Below, piece by piece: positions 8,903-16,940 of a stretch of 64,000 nucleotides of DNA (position 1 is its first letter; every line of letters begins with the position of its first letter). The position numbers were made by a program, and so were the translations under genes. The notes below the pieces were generated by a model that worked only from the letters and a program-made list of their open reading frames with translations, made no database searches and had not been told where the DNA came from. Source of the stretch: Streptomyces hilarionis (GTDB lineage Bacteria > Actinomycetota > Actinomycetes > Streptomycetales > Streptomycetaceae); assembly GCF_024539675.1 (NCBI RefSeq), contig NZ_JAHHIT010000044.1:28156-92155 (forward strand), given 5' to 3'.

Positions 8903-10529
8903 GGATCTGCTCCCGGCCGGCTCCGACACTCCGCGCTCCGCCGTGTCGCCCGGACGTCCAGGGGCCCCACGGTGGTCCCGCCGCGGCTTTCTCAGCACCG
9001 CGGCCGTCGGCTGCGCGACCGCCTCGCTGGCCACCGCGCCGCCGGCGGCCGGATCCCCGCGGTCCGCGCCCCAGGGAGGCGGCACGGGCGGCACCGGGAA
9101 CCCCCTGTTCAGCGCCCTCGACGCCAAGATCGAGGAGGCCATGCGGACGTACGCGATTCCCGGCGCGGCGGTGGGCGTCCTTCTGAACGGCCAGGAGTAC
9201 GTGAAGGGTTACGGCGTCACCAACGTCGACCACCCGGTTCCGGTCGACGGCGACACCGTCTTCCGGGTCGGCTCGACCACCAAGACCTTCACCGGCACGA
9301 CGCTGATGCGGCTGGCCGAGCGCGGCAAAGTCGAACTGGACGCCCCGGTACGCCGCTACCTCCCTGACTTCGCGGTGGCCGATCCGTTCGCGTCGTCGCA
9401 GGTCACCGTGCGCCAGCTCCTCAACCACAGTGCCGGATGGCTGGGCGACGACTACCAGGACTTCGGTCCCGGCGACGACGCACTGGCCCGCTTCGTGGCG
9501 TCCATGGCGCGCCTTCCTCAACTGACCGAGCCCGGCAAGGTGTTCGCCTACAACAACGCGGCCCTGTGCGTGGCCGGCCGGATCATCGAGGTGGTGGCCG
9601 GCAAGAGCTATGAGGCAGCCGTGCGGGAACTGCTCATCGATCCCCTCGGCCTGGACCACACCCGCTTCTCCAGCGACGAGATCGTGGGCTTCAACGTCGC
9701 CGCGTCGCACGACGTCGTCGACGGCAAGGCCGTGCTCAAACCGGCCTTCTGGCCCCAGCCGCGCAGCCTCGCACCGACCGGCGGCCTGATCTCCAGTGTG
9801 CGCGACCAGCTGAGCTGGGCCCGCTTCCACCTCGGGGACGGTACGGCCCCCGACGGAACACGCGTGCTGAGCCGGAAATCGCTGGAGGAGATGCGCTCCA
9901 CTCCCGGGCCCGGCGGCACGCTGGTCGTGGAGCTCGACGGCATGGGAGTCACCTGGATGCTGCGTCCGACCGCCCAAGGACGCCGCGTCGTGCAGCACGG
10001 CGGGACCTGGCCGGGCCAGATCTCCGGCTTCATGATGGTTCCCAGCCGCGGCTTCGCACTGACGCTGCTGACCAACTCGGAAGGCGGCACGCGGCTCAGG
10101 GACGAGCTGTTCACCGACGACTGGGCCCTCAACCGGTACGCGGGTGTGACCAACCTGCCGGCCACGGCCATGGCCTTGCGCGGCCAGGAACTCGCGCCCT
10201 ACGAGGGCCGGTACATGGCCCAGCGGATCAACGACGAGGGCGCCATGGAGGATGTCGTCACCGAGATGACCCGTCAGGACGGACGGCTGCACGGCAGCCA
10301 GAAGGCCCATGGCCCGGCCGGGCAGGACGAAGCAGCCTCCGAAGAGGAGGACTCGGTCGAGGACCCGACCACCGAGCTGGGAGCCGCCTTCTACAAGCGG
10401 GACTTCGCACTCGACCTCGACGCCGAGGGCCGGCCGATCGGCACGCGCTCCGACTTCGTGCGCGGACCCGACGGGAAGGTGCTCTGGTGGCGCAACCACG
10501 GACGGCTGTACCGCCACCAGACACCGTGA
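8895..10529 (+). CDS. Tat-exported serine hydrolase (beta-lactamase/DD-peptidase family)
   Basis: 544 residues starting at a GTG that overlaps the preceding gene by 8 bp. The N-terminus has a twin-arginine signal (WSRRGFLSTAAVGC, about 27-40) with a hydrophobic stretch and alanine-rich cleavage region. The class C beta-lactamase-like domain shows SxxK as STTK (127-130), YxN as YNN (219-221) and a late HGG box. A C-terminal lipocalin-like extension runs from about 430 to the end. Enzymes of this family act as esterases, DD-peptidases or D-aminopeptidases; the substrate is unknown. Co-translation with the LysM hydrolase suggests joint action in the cell wall or medium. Confidence 0.88.
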   Translation: MSEDLLPAGSDTPRSAVSPGRPGAPRWSRRGFLSTAAVGCATASLATAPPAAGSPRSAPQGGGTGGTGNPLFSALDAKIEEAMRTYAIPGAAVGVLLNGQEYVKGYGVTNVDHPVPVDGDTVFRVGSTTKTFTGTTLMRLAERGKVELDAPVRRYLPDFAVADPFASSQVTVRQLLNHSAGWLGDDYQDFGPGDDALARFVASMARLPQLTEPGKVFAYNNAALCVAGRIIEVVAGKSYEAAVRELLIDPLGLDHTRFSSDEIVGFNVAASHDVVDGKAVLKPAFWPQPRSLAPTGGLISSVRDQLSWARFHLGDGTAPDGTRVLSRKSLEEMRSTPGPGGTLVVELDGMGVTWMLRPTAQGRRVVQHGGTWPGQISGFMMVPSRGFALTLLTNSEGGTRLRDELFTDDWALNRYAGVTNLPATAMALRGQELAPYEGRYMAQRINDEGAMEDVVTEMTRQDGRLHGSQKAHGPAGQDEAASEEEDSVEDPTTELGAAFYKRDFALDLDAEGRPIGTRSDFVRGPDGKVLWWRNHGRLYRHQTP

Positions 10530-10553
10530 CCGGGCGCGGGGCAGCAGAGCGGT

Positions 10554-10581
10554 GCGCCCAGGGCAGGCATGCCCTGGGCGC
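10554..10581 (+). terminator. Strong hairpin terminator after the hydrolase pair
   Basis: A perfect 12-bp inverted repeat, GCGCCCAGGGCA at 10554-10565 and its complement at 10570-10581, with a 4-base loop, 25 bp after the stop of the upstream gene. There is no T-tract, as is common for actinomycete terminators. It probably ends transcription of the 7037-10529 operon. Confidence 0.75.
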
Positions 10582-10705
10582 TGGGGGCGTCATCGCCGAA
10601 GCCCGCCACGTGGAAGAAACCAGAAGAAACCAGTCGAAGCGAAACGCGACGATTGCGGCCGCTGCGGCGGGACTGCCCCGGCGGCACGCCGGACTCTCGG
10701 ACCGG

Positions 10706-10885
10706 TCACAGGCCGCCGATCCTCGCCACGAAGAACGCGGCGACGATCAGCGAGCCGATCACGATCAGAGCGAGCCAGAAATAGGGGTGCTCCCAGATCC
10801 CGCCGTCCGGCCGCTCGTGATGCGATTCCGCGATCGAGCCCTCGGCGGGCGGGGTCTCTCCAGGGGGTACGAGTGGATGTGCCAT
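10706..10885 (-). CDS. Small DUF6480-like membrane protein
   Basis: A 59-residue protein beginning MAHPLVPPGETPPAEGS. The VPPGETPPAEGS segment is the signature of the actinomycete DUF6480 family, and it is followed by a WEHPYFWLALIVIGSLIVAAFFVARI transmembrane helix at the C-terminus. The ATG at 10883-10885 has a GGTGGAGAG ribosome binding site directly upstream. The function is unknown. The usual N-terminal DPDP/PGLEPGG portion of this family is missing, so this is a short member. Confidence 0.75.
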   Translation of the reverse strand: MAHPLVPPGETPPAEGSIAESHHERPDGGIWEHPYFWLALIVIGSLIVAAFFVARIGGL

Positions 10886-11111
10886 CTCTCCACCGTCCGC
10901 CCGAACCGGGGGGAGCGCATCTTCACGCGGCTGCGCCCTGTCCTAGGGGCCCGGCCGGAACTGTCGGGGAAGCGCAGCACCGCCTCCGGCCCGCAGAGCG
11001 TCGGGCCGCGTCGTGCGCAGGCCCGACGGCCCCATCGCCCACGGCTCCGGAGGCGCGCTGGGCCCCGTGCGCGCCTTGCGTGCCGTGCGGGGGTCGGGTG
11101 GCTGACCGGCG

Positions 11112-11786
11112 TCAGCGACTGAAGACGAGTTCAGCCTGGTCGCGCCGGGTGGTGTGCAGGTCCCAGTAGACCGGGGCGATCTCATCGGGCTGGGCGGTCG
11201 GGAATCCGGGTACCGCCGGCGTGCCGATCGACACGTTGATGGCGACGTGCGCCGCCTGGACGCCGGTCCCGTCCAGTTCCTTGCGCAGGTTGATGACCCA
11301 GTTGCGCAGGGCCGCAGCGGCGGCGTTGACGTTGGCGATCTGCGGCACGGGGTCGACGGAGCCGGCGCCGGTGGTGAACAGCAGGGTGCCCGCGTCGGCC
11401 TCTCGCATGGCGGGCAGCACCGCGCGGGTGGCGGCGATGGCTCCGTAGAGCTGGAACTCCATCTCGTGCTGCACGTCGGCCGGCTCAGTGGCGCCCGGGG
11501 TGGTCATGACGGTCTGGAGGCCGCCGACGGGGGAGTACTCCAGGACGTCGATGCCGCCGAAGTGCGCGGCTGCGTCCTTGAGCGCCTGGGTGAGGGCGGA
11601 GCGGTCGAGGACGTCGGCGGGGAACGCGGCGGCGCTGACGCCCTCAGCGGCCAGCTGCGCGGCCAGGCCTTCGAGCTTGGCCCGGTCGCGGGCGATCAGT
11701 GCGACGTCGTAGCCCTGACTGCCGAAGGTGCGGGCGATGGCGAGACCGAGCTGAGGACCGGCGCCGACGATGGCAATGGTGGACAT
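11112..11786 (-). CDS. Atypical SDR family oxidoreductase
   Basis: 224 residues. The Rossmann N-terminus has AIVGAGPQLGLAIARTFG in place of the classic TGxxxGxG, and DVALIARDRAKLEGLA gives the cofactor-binding strand. The usual catalytic YxxxK is absent: the expected position reads QIANVNAAAAALRNW, although the preceding TTGAGS serine is present. It may act as an atypical reductase or a cofactor-binding sensor. ATG at 11784-11786. Divergent from a TetR gene, with palindromic sequences between them, which suggests that the TetR protein controls it. Confidence 0.8.
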   Translation of the reverse strand: MSTIAIVGAGPQLGLAIARTFGSQGYDVALIARDRAKLEGLAAQLAAEGVSAAAFPADVLDRSALTQALKDAAAHFGGIDVLEYSPVGGLQTVMTTPGATEPADVQHEMEFQLYGAIAATRAVLPAMREADAGTLLFTTGAGSVDPVPQIANVNAAAAALRNWVINLRKELDGTGVQAAHVAINVSIGTPAVPGFPTAQPDEIAPVYWDLHTTRRDQAELVFSR

Positions 11787-11810
11787 GGGGAGGCCTTTCG
11801 CTGAGGCGTA

Positions 11811-11902
11811 AATGGATAGAGCTATCCGTTTTCTTTCCGGAAAGCCCTATCCGTTTCTCTGCCGTCACCGTAACACGAGAACCGGATAAGGCCTTCCGGT
11901 TT
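11811..11902. promoter_or_regulatory. Divergent promoter/operator region between SDR and TetR genes
   Basis: This short region holds several symmetrical elements: GGATAGAGCTATCC at 11814-11827 (arms GGATAG/CTATCC), TTTCCGGAAA at 11834-11843, and ACCGGA/TCCGGT arms at 11881-11886 and 11895-11900 around the palindrome AAGGCCTT. The hexamer TATCCG recurs at 11824 and 11849. Such clustered palindromes between a TetR gene and a divergent target are typical TetR operator sites. Binding is inferred. Confidence 0.5.
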
Positions 11903-11917
11903 GCTAGTCTGATCGTC

Positions 11918-12631
11918 ATGAGCCCTGCGGACCCGCACCCCGAAGCCAACGTAAACGCGACCGTTTCCGCAGGTCAGTCCAAGCGCAGCGACGCAGAGCG
12001 CAACCGAGGGCGGATCATCGCCGCCGCGCGCACGGTCTTCGGGCGCGACGGACTGAACGCCTCGATGGCGTCGGTCGCACGGGAGACCGGAGTCGGGATC
12101 GCCACCCTTTTCCGCCACTTCCCCCGCAAGGAGGACCTGCTCGCCGCCGTCTTCGCCGACCGCATGAAGGCGTACGCACAGGCCACCGACGCCGCCTTGG
12201 CCGACCCTGACCCGTGGCACGGCTTCACCCGCTACATCGAGACGGTCTGCGCGATGCAGGCCGCCGACCGCGGCTTCGCCGACATCCTCACCATGAACTT
12301 CCCCGGCGTCCCGGAACTGGAGAAGCACCATGCCCAGGCGTACGAGGGCTTCCTGGAGCTGATCGGCCGCGCCCAGGACAGCGGGCACCTGCGCCAGGAC
12401 TTCACCAGCCGCGATCTCGTGCTGCTCCTGATGGCCAACGCCGGAGTCCTCAGCGCCACGGCCGATGCCGCCCCGGACGCCTGGCGCCGCCTGGTCGCCT
12501 GGATGATCCAGTCCTTCCAGGCCCCGGCCCGCGGACCGCTCCCGGACCCACCAACGGACGCCGCGCTGTACGAAGCGATGCACCGCGCCGGCCAGAGCGC
12601 CGCGGCCCCGGAGACCGGAAAGCGACGCTGA
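11918..12631 (+). CDS. TetR family transcriptional regulator
   Basis: 237 residues. The HTH (about 25-70) reads RNRGRIIAAARTVFGRDGLNASMASVARETGVGIATLFRHFPRKEDLLAAVF, a clear TetR DNA-binding domain. The C-terminal ligand domain resembles the group with a SdpR-like/AefR C-terminus (ADRGFADILTMNFPG). It likely represses the divergent SDR gene and itself through the palindromes between them. ATG 11918 was chosen; it adds a short N-terminal tail before the HTH. Confidence 0.9.
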   Translation: MSPADPHPEANVNATVSAGQSKRSDAERNRGRIIAAARTVFGRDGLNASMASVARETGVGIATLFRHFPRKEDLLAAVFADRMKAYAQATDAALADPDPWHGFTRYIETVCAMQAADRGFADILTMNFPGVPELEKHHAQAYEGFLELIGRAQDSGHLRQDFTSRDLVLLLMANAGVLSATADAAPDAWRRLVAWMIQSFQAPARGPLPDPPTDAALYEAMHRAGQSAAAPETGKRR

Positions 12632-12859
12632 ACTGTTCGTGCAGCGCTCGGATCGGATCCGGGGCGGTCAGAGCGTTGCTTGCCTGCTCGTGGCGGCCCC
12701 GTCACGCCGATCACCTGCCCGCGGTCAGGGGAGGTCGACGGGTCCGTGCCGCCACCGTGTCACGTTCTACCGGCAGGCCGCTCTTGAACTCGGCTCCCGC
12801 GACCAGCATCGCGAAGCAACGGCGCTGTCCCGGCCTGGCTTCGGCCCGGGGGAGGACGG

Positions 12860-13336
12860 CTACCTGAGCGCCGAGGAGCTGTCGAGCGCGCCAACGGCCG
12901 CCCGGATGTGGCCCGGTCCGAGCTGGGGCCCCTCTCCGGAGCACCACCAGGAGAGTTGCCCTTCCACTTCGCGTGCGTGCATGCCCAGGTTGTGTTCGAC
13001 GCACAGCGGCCACGCCTGCCACAGACACTCCGCGACGGTGTCCTGCGCGGCGTCGGCGACGATCGCCAAGGCATGGGCAGGGTCGTCGGCGACCTTCGGG
13101 TACAGGTGACTGCCGTGCCACTCGCCGCTGGCCAACGCGACGTAGACGTACTCCGGCTCGCCCGTCTCGTAGGAGGGTTGGGCCACCAGTTGCAGCGGGC
13201 CCTGGTCGGGAAGAGTCGCTGCCAGGTCCCGGTTCAGGAGGGCAAGAGCGTCGTCCCACCAGGGGTACTCGCCCGTCGAGACGCGACGGAGCCCGGGATC
13301 GTCGAAGGGTTCGTACACGCGTCCATCCTCCGCCAT
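12860..13336 (-). CDS. Hypothetical protein
   Basis: 158 residues starting MAEDGRVYEPFDDPGLRRV. It is rich in tryptophan (WWDDAL, GEWHG, WQAW, SWWC) and has two cysteines near the C-terminus. There is no signal peptide or membrane segment, so it is probably cytosolic. I do not recognise a family. The start was chosen at the ATG 13334-13336; upstream in-frame codons are arginine-rich and look non-coding. It is divergent from the FAD hydroxylase gene, with about 140 bp between them. Confidence 0.6.
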   Translation of the reverse strand: MAEDGRVYEPFDDPGLRRVSTGEYPWWDDALALLNRDLAATLPDQGPLQLVAQPSYETGEPEYVYVALASGEWHGSHLYPKVADDPAHALAIVADAAQDTVAECLWQAWPLCVEHNLGMHAREVEGQLSWWCSGEGPQLGPGHIRAAVGALDSSSALR

Positions 13337-13476
13337 GACGGTCGGCCTCTGCTCCCGACCCGCGCGCGGCCAGCGGTGGCCGGGGCCCGGGCCGCCTGCG
13401 ACGATCGAACTGCGACGATCGAATCGCCGAATGTTCTCGGGGCAGATACGGAGGCACGCCCGGGGAGGTTCCATTG

Positions 13477-15147
13477 GTGCACACCCGAACACCGGACGTC
13501 CTGGTCGCCGGCGCGGGCCCGGTCGGGCTGACCGCCGCCGCGGAACTCCGGCGGCGCAAGATCGCCTGCCGGATCGTCGACCGGCTGCCGGCCAGGCTGC
13601 CGTACGCGAAGGCTGTCGGCATCCAACCCCGCACGCTGGAGCTCTGGGACCGGATGGGCCTGGTACGCGCCGTGCTGGACGCGGCGGTGCCGATGCGCGG
13701 CCAGCTGACCTACGTCAACGGTGTCGAACAACCCCGGATCGACCTGGTCCTGCCGCCGGAAGTGCCCTATGGATTCGCCGCGCTGCCGCAGTACGAGACC
13801 GAACGGATCCTGGAGGAGTTCCTGGCCGGCTTCGGAACCCGGATCGAGCGCGGCACCGAGCTGCTCTCCTTCGCCCAGGACGCCGACGGGGTGACCAGCC
13901 GGCTGGTCGACTCCTCCGGTTCTGAGGAGGAGGTCCGCTCGCGGTACCTGGTGGGCTGCGACGGCGCGCACAGCACCGTCCGCAAGGGCCTGGGCCTCGG
14001 CTTCGAAGGCGGCGCCTTCCCCGAGGAGTACATGCTTGCCGACGTCGAGGTCGGCTGGGACCTGCCGCACGGGTACGGAGTGCGCGCGATGCACCGCGCC
14101 GCCGACGGAAGCGTCGACGACGTGCTGGTGTGCATCCCGCTGCCCGGGCCGGGCCGCTACCGGATGTCGATGACGGTGCCCGCCGAGCTGTCGGCGGCCC
14201 GGAAGGCCGACCGCCCCGAGCCCGGCGGAGGCGAGGTGGCACACGGCCTGGAGGGCGGGGTGGCGCCGACGCTCGCGCACATCCAGACCGTCCTGGACCG
14301 GCTGTCGCCGCGCCCCACCACCGCCGACGCGATGCGCTGGTCCTCGGTCTTCCGCATCAGCCACCGACTGGTGGACCGCTACGGCCGGGGCCGGGTCCTC
14401 GTGGCCGGGGACGCCGCGCACATCCACCCGCCCACCGGCGCGCAGGGCATGAACACCGGCATCCAGGACGCCTTCAATCTCGCCTGGAAACTCGCTCTCG
14501 TGGTCGAGGGCACCGCCGCCGGCCGGCTGCTCGACAGCTACGACGCCGAGCGCCGCCCGGTGGGCGCCGAAGTCGTCGGCCGCACCGTCCGGCACGCCGC
14601 CGCGGGCATCCAGGCCGACCCGGCGGACCCGGCCACCGTGATGCTGCGCGAGGCCCAGCTCCTCGTCGGCTACCGCGGCAGCCCGATCGTGGGCCGGCCC
14701 GGTGACGATTCTCCCAGCGTCGTCCCGCCCGGCCCGCAGGCCGGCGACAGGGCTCCCGACTGCGCCGGCCTCACCACCGAGATCGCCTGCTATCCGCTGC
14801 GCCTGTACGACCTGCTGCGGGGCCGCGGACACGTCCTGCTGTTGTACGACGGCGAGGACGAAGGCGACGGCGGTCAGGACACCCGGGGGTTCGACGAACT
14901 CGCGGCCCTTGCAACGACTCTGTCCCACGGACGGGTGGAGACCTGCGTACTGCTCGGCGGCCGCGCGTGCGTCGGCACCACGCTCCTGCCGGTCTACCGC
15001 GACGCCCGGGGCGAGTTCGCCCGCGCCTACGGGGCCCGCGGCCCATCGGCCTTCCTCATCCGCCCGGACGGCTACCTGGGCAGCCGACTCACCCCACCGG
15101 ACGGCAGGCGACTGGCCGGCCATCTCGCGCAGGTCTTCCAGCCCTGA
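13477..15147 (+). CDS. FAD-dependent aromatic/polyketide hydroxylase
   Basis: 556 residues in the PF01494 flavoprotein hydroxylase family. The FAD-binding GxGxxG is VAGAGPVGLTAAAEL near the N-terminus, the DG motif is LVGCDGAHSTVRKGLGL, and the GD motif is VLVAGDAAHIHPPTGAQGMNTGIQDAFNLAWKLA. A C-terminal thioredoxin-like domain (about 420-556, without catalytic Cys pair) matches PgaE/RdmE/MhpA-type enzymes. These hydroxylate phenolic or anthracycline-type substrates using NAD(P)H. GTG 13477 is chosen because it sits 8 bases after GGAGG; a TTG lies 3 bases upstream. No polyketide genes are nearby, so the substrate may be an aromatic catabolite or xenobiotic. Confidence 0.88.
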   Translation: MHTRTPDVLVAGAGPVGLTAAAELRRRKIACRIVDRLPARLPYAKAVGIQPRTLELWDRMGLVRAVLDAAVPMRGQLTYVNGVEQPRIDLVLPPEVPYGFAALPQYETERILEEFLAGFGTRIERGTELLSFAQDADGVTSRLVDSSGSEEEVRSRYLVGCDGAHSTVRKGLGLGFEGGAFPEEYMLADVEVGWDLPHGYGVRAMHRAADGSVDDVLVCIPLPGPGRYRMSMTVPAELSAARKADRPEPGGGEVAHGLEGGVAPTLAHIQTVLDRLSPRPTTADAMRWSSVFRISHRLVDRYGRGRVLVAGDAAHIHPPTGAQGMNTGIQDAFNLAWKLALVVEGTAAGRLLDSYDAERRPVGAEVVGRTVRHAAAGIQADPADPATVMLREAQLLVGYRGSPIVGRPGDDSPSVVPPGPQAGDRAPDCAGLTTEIACYPLRLYDLLRGRGHVLLLYDGEDEGDGGQDTRGFDELAALATTLSHGRVETCVLLGGRACVGTTLLPVYRDARGEFARAYGARGPSAFLIRPDGYLGSRLTPPDGRRLAGHLAQVFQP

Positions 15148-15506
15148 CGGCAGGGGGCCGGGATCTGCTCTGCGGTGGGACACGCGTGCGGAGCCGATGT
15201 GACGGACGCGGTGTGCGGGACATCGGCGTGGACACCGGCATCGCCCACGACTGCGGACCGCACGCGGAGCCCGGATGATCGCGGTCGAACGGAGGCACGC
15301 GCCGCAACCACCCGGCCGAACCTTCTTCGCAGGTGACGAGCACGGCGCCAAGCGTCGGGGGAGAGGGAAGGTTCGCACCCGCAGGTGAAGGCCTGACGTT
15401 GTCGATCAGGCCGCACGGACGGCATGTACGGCGTGTACGGCATTCCGCGGGGACGCGGGCGCGCCGGCCCCGAGCGGATGCTCCGGGCCGGCGCGGCGAC
15501 GCCATG
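15148..15506. other. Intergenic region between convergent genes
   Basis: About 360 bases between the convergent hydroxylase and DctA genes. I see no supported gene, no T-tract terminator and no repeat array. Open frames here have an arginine- and proline-rich composition typical of antisense noise. Confidence 0.4.
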
Positions 15507-16940
15507 TCAGCTTGCGGTGGGTACCGGGTCGCGGGTGGGCCGGGGCACCGCCCCGAGCTCGGGCATCTCCTTCGGATCGGGCTCGGCCGGCACCGTACCC
15601 GGAGCGGGGGCAGAGGCGGGGGCCGGGGCAGGGACGTAGGGGATCTCTCCGCGCAGGACGGCCTTGGCGCGGTCCTCGTCGAGCTCGCCCTCCCAGCGGG
15701 CGACGGCAAGGGTGGCTACGCCGTTGCCGACCAGGCTGGTCAGGGCGCGGGCTTCGGACATGAACCGGTCGACGCCGAAGATCAGCGCGAGGGCGGCGAC
15801 CGGGACGTGCGGGACGGCGCTGAGCGTGGCGGCCAAGGCGATGAAGCCGGAGCCGGTGACGCCCGCGGCGCCCTTGGAGGTGAGCAGCATGACGGCGAGC
15901 ATGGTCAGTTGCTGAGTGAGGGTGAGGTCGATGCCGAGGGCCTGGGCGAGGAAGACCGAGCCCATGGTCAGGTAGATGGCGGTGCCGTCGAGGTTGAACG
16001 AGTACCCGGCGGGCAGCGTGATGCCGACGACCGGCTTCGAGGCGCCCGCGTGCTGGAGCTTGCCCATCATGCGGGGCAGGACGGGCTCGGTGGAGGAGGT
16101 GCCCAGGACGATCAGCAGTTCTTCCTTGATGTAGCGCAGGAAGGGCCACAGCCGCAGTCCGTTCAGACGCATCACGGTGCCCAGGACGACGAGGACGAAG
16201 AAGAGGGCGGTCAGCCAGAACGAGCCGACCAGCAGGGCCAGGTGGCGCAGGGTGCCCAGGCCGTAGTGGCCGATGGTGAAGGCCATCGATCCGAACGCGC
16301 CGACGGGGGCGAGCCGCATGATCCAGCGGATGAGCGTGAACAGGACCGTGGAGAACTTCTCGACGCCCCGGGCGATGCCCAGGCCCGCTTCTCCGCTGGC
16401 GTGCAGGCCGAAGCCGAACAGCACCGACACCAGCAGCACCGGCAGAATCTCGTTGCCGGTCAGGGCACTGACCAAGGTCGCCGGGATGATGGCGAGGAGG
16501 AACCCGGCGAAGCCCTCGTGGGCCGTGGTCGCCTCCGGCGGCAGGCCCTTGGTGGACAGGGTCGACAGGTCGATGTGCAGACCGCTGCCCGGCTTGACGA
16601 CGTTGACGACGACCAGGCCGATCACCATGGCCACGGTCGTGAGCACCTCGAAGTAGACCAGAGCCTTCAGGCTCACGCGGCCGACGGCGCGGGCGTCGCC
16701 CATGGAGGCGATGCCGTGCACGACCGTGCAGAAGATGATCGGTGCGATGAACATCTTCACGAGCGCGATGAAGCCGTCACCGAGGGGCTTGAGGTCAGCG
16801 CCGACGGACGGCCACAGCGCGCCCACGGCGGCGCCGAGGAGGACGGCGATCAGGCACTGGACGTAGAGGTGGGACAGCATGCGGCGGATGCGGTCCGGTG
16901 GTGCGGTGACGGTACCCGGGGCGGCGTCGTTGCGGCTCAT
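15507..16940 (-). CDS. dctA: C4-dicarboxylate:cation symporter (DctA type)
   Basis: 477 residues of the dicarboxylate/amino acid:cation symporter (DAACS) family. Hallmarks: early LIAVLLGAAVGALWP, KMFIAPIIFCTVVHGIASM, the serine-rich reentrant loop LGTSSTEPVLPRMM, the GYSFNLDGTAIYLTMGSVFLAQA motif with the NLDGT cation site, and LTSKGAAGVTGSGFIALAATLSAVP. It imports succinate-like acids with H+ or Na+. Its ATG overlaps the stop of the upstream PrpF gene (ATGA), so the two are translationally coupled, and transport of a tri- or dicarboxylate handled by the isomerase is likely. It has a proline/alanine-rich C-terminal tail. Confidence 0.9.
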   Translation of the reverse strand: MSRNDAAPGTVTAPPDRIRRMLSHLYVQCLIAVLLGAAVGALWPSVGADLKPLGDGFIALVKMFIAPIIFCTVVHGIASMGDARAVGRVSLKALVYFEVLTTVAMVIGLVVVNVVKPGSGLHIDLSTLSTKGLPPEATTAHEGFAGFLLAIIPATLVSALTGNEILPVLLVSVLFGFGLHASGEAGLGIARGVEKFSTVLFTLIRWIMRLAPVGAFGSMAFTIGHYGLGTLRHLALLVGSFWLTALFFVLVVLGTVMRLNGLRLWPFLRYIKEELLIVLGTSSTEPVLPRMMGKLQHAGASKPVVGITLPAGYSFNLDGTAIYLTMGSVFLAQALGIDLTLTQQLTMLAVMLLTSKGAAGVTGSGFIALAATLSAVPHVPVAALALIFGVDRFMSEARALTSLVGNGVATLAVARWEGELDEDRAKAVLRGEIPYVPAPAPASAPAPGTVPAEPDPKEMPELGAVPRPTRDPVPTAS

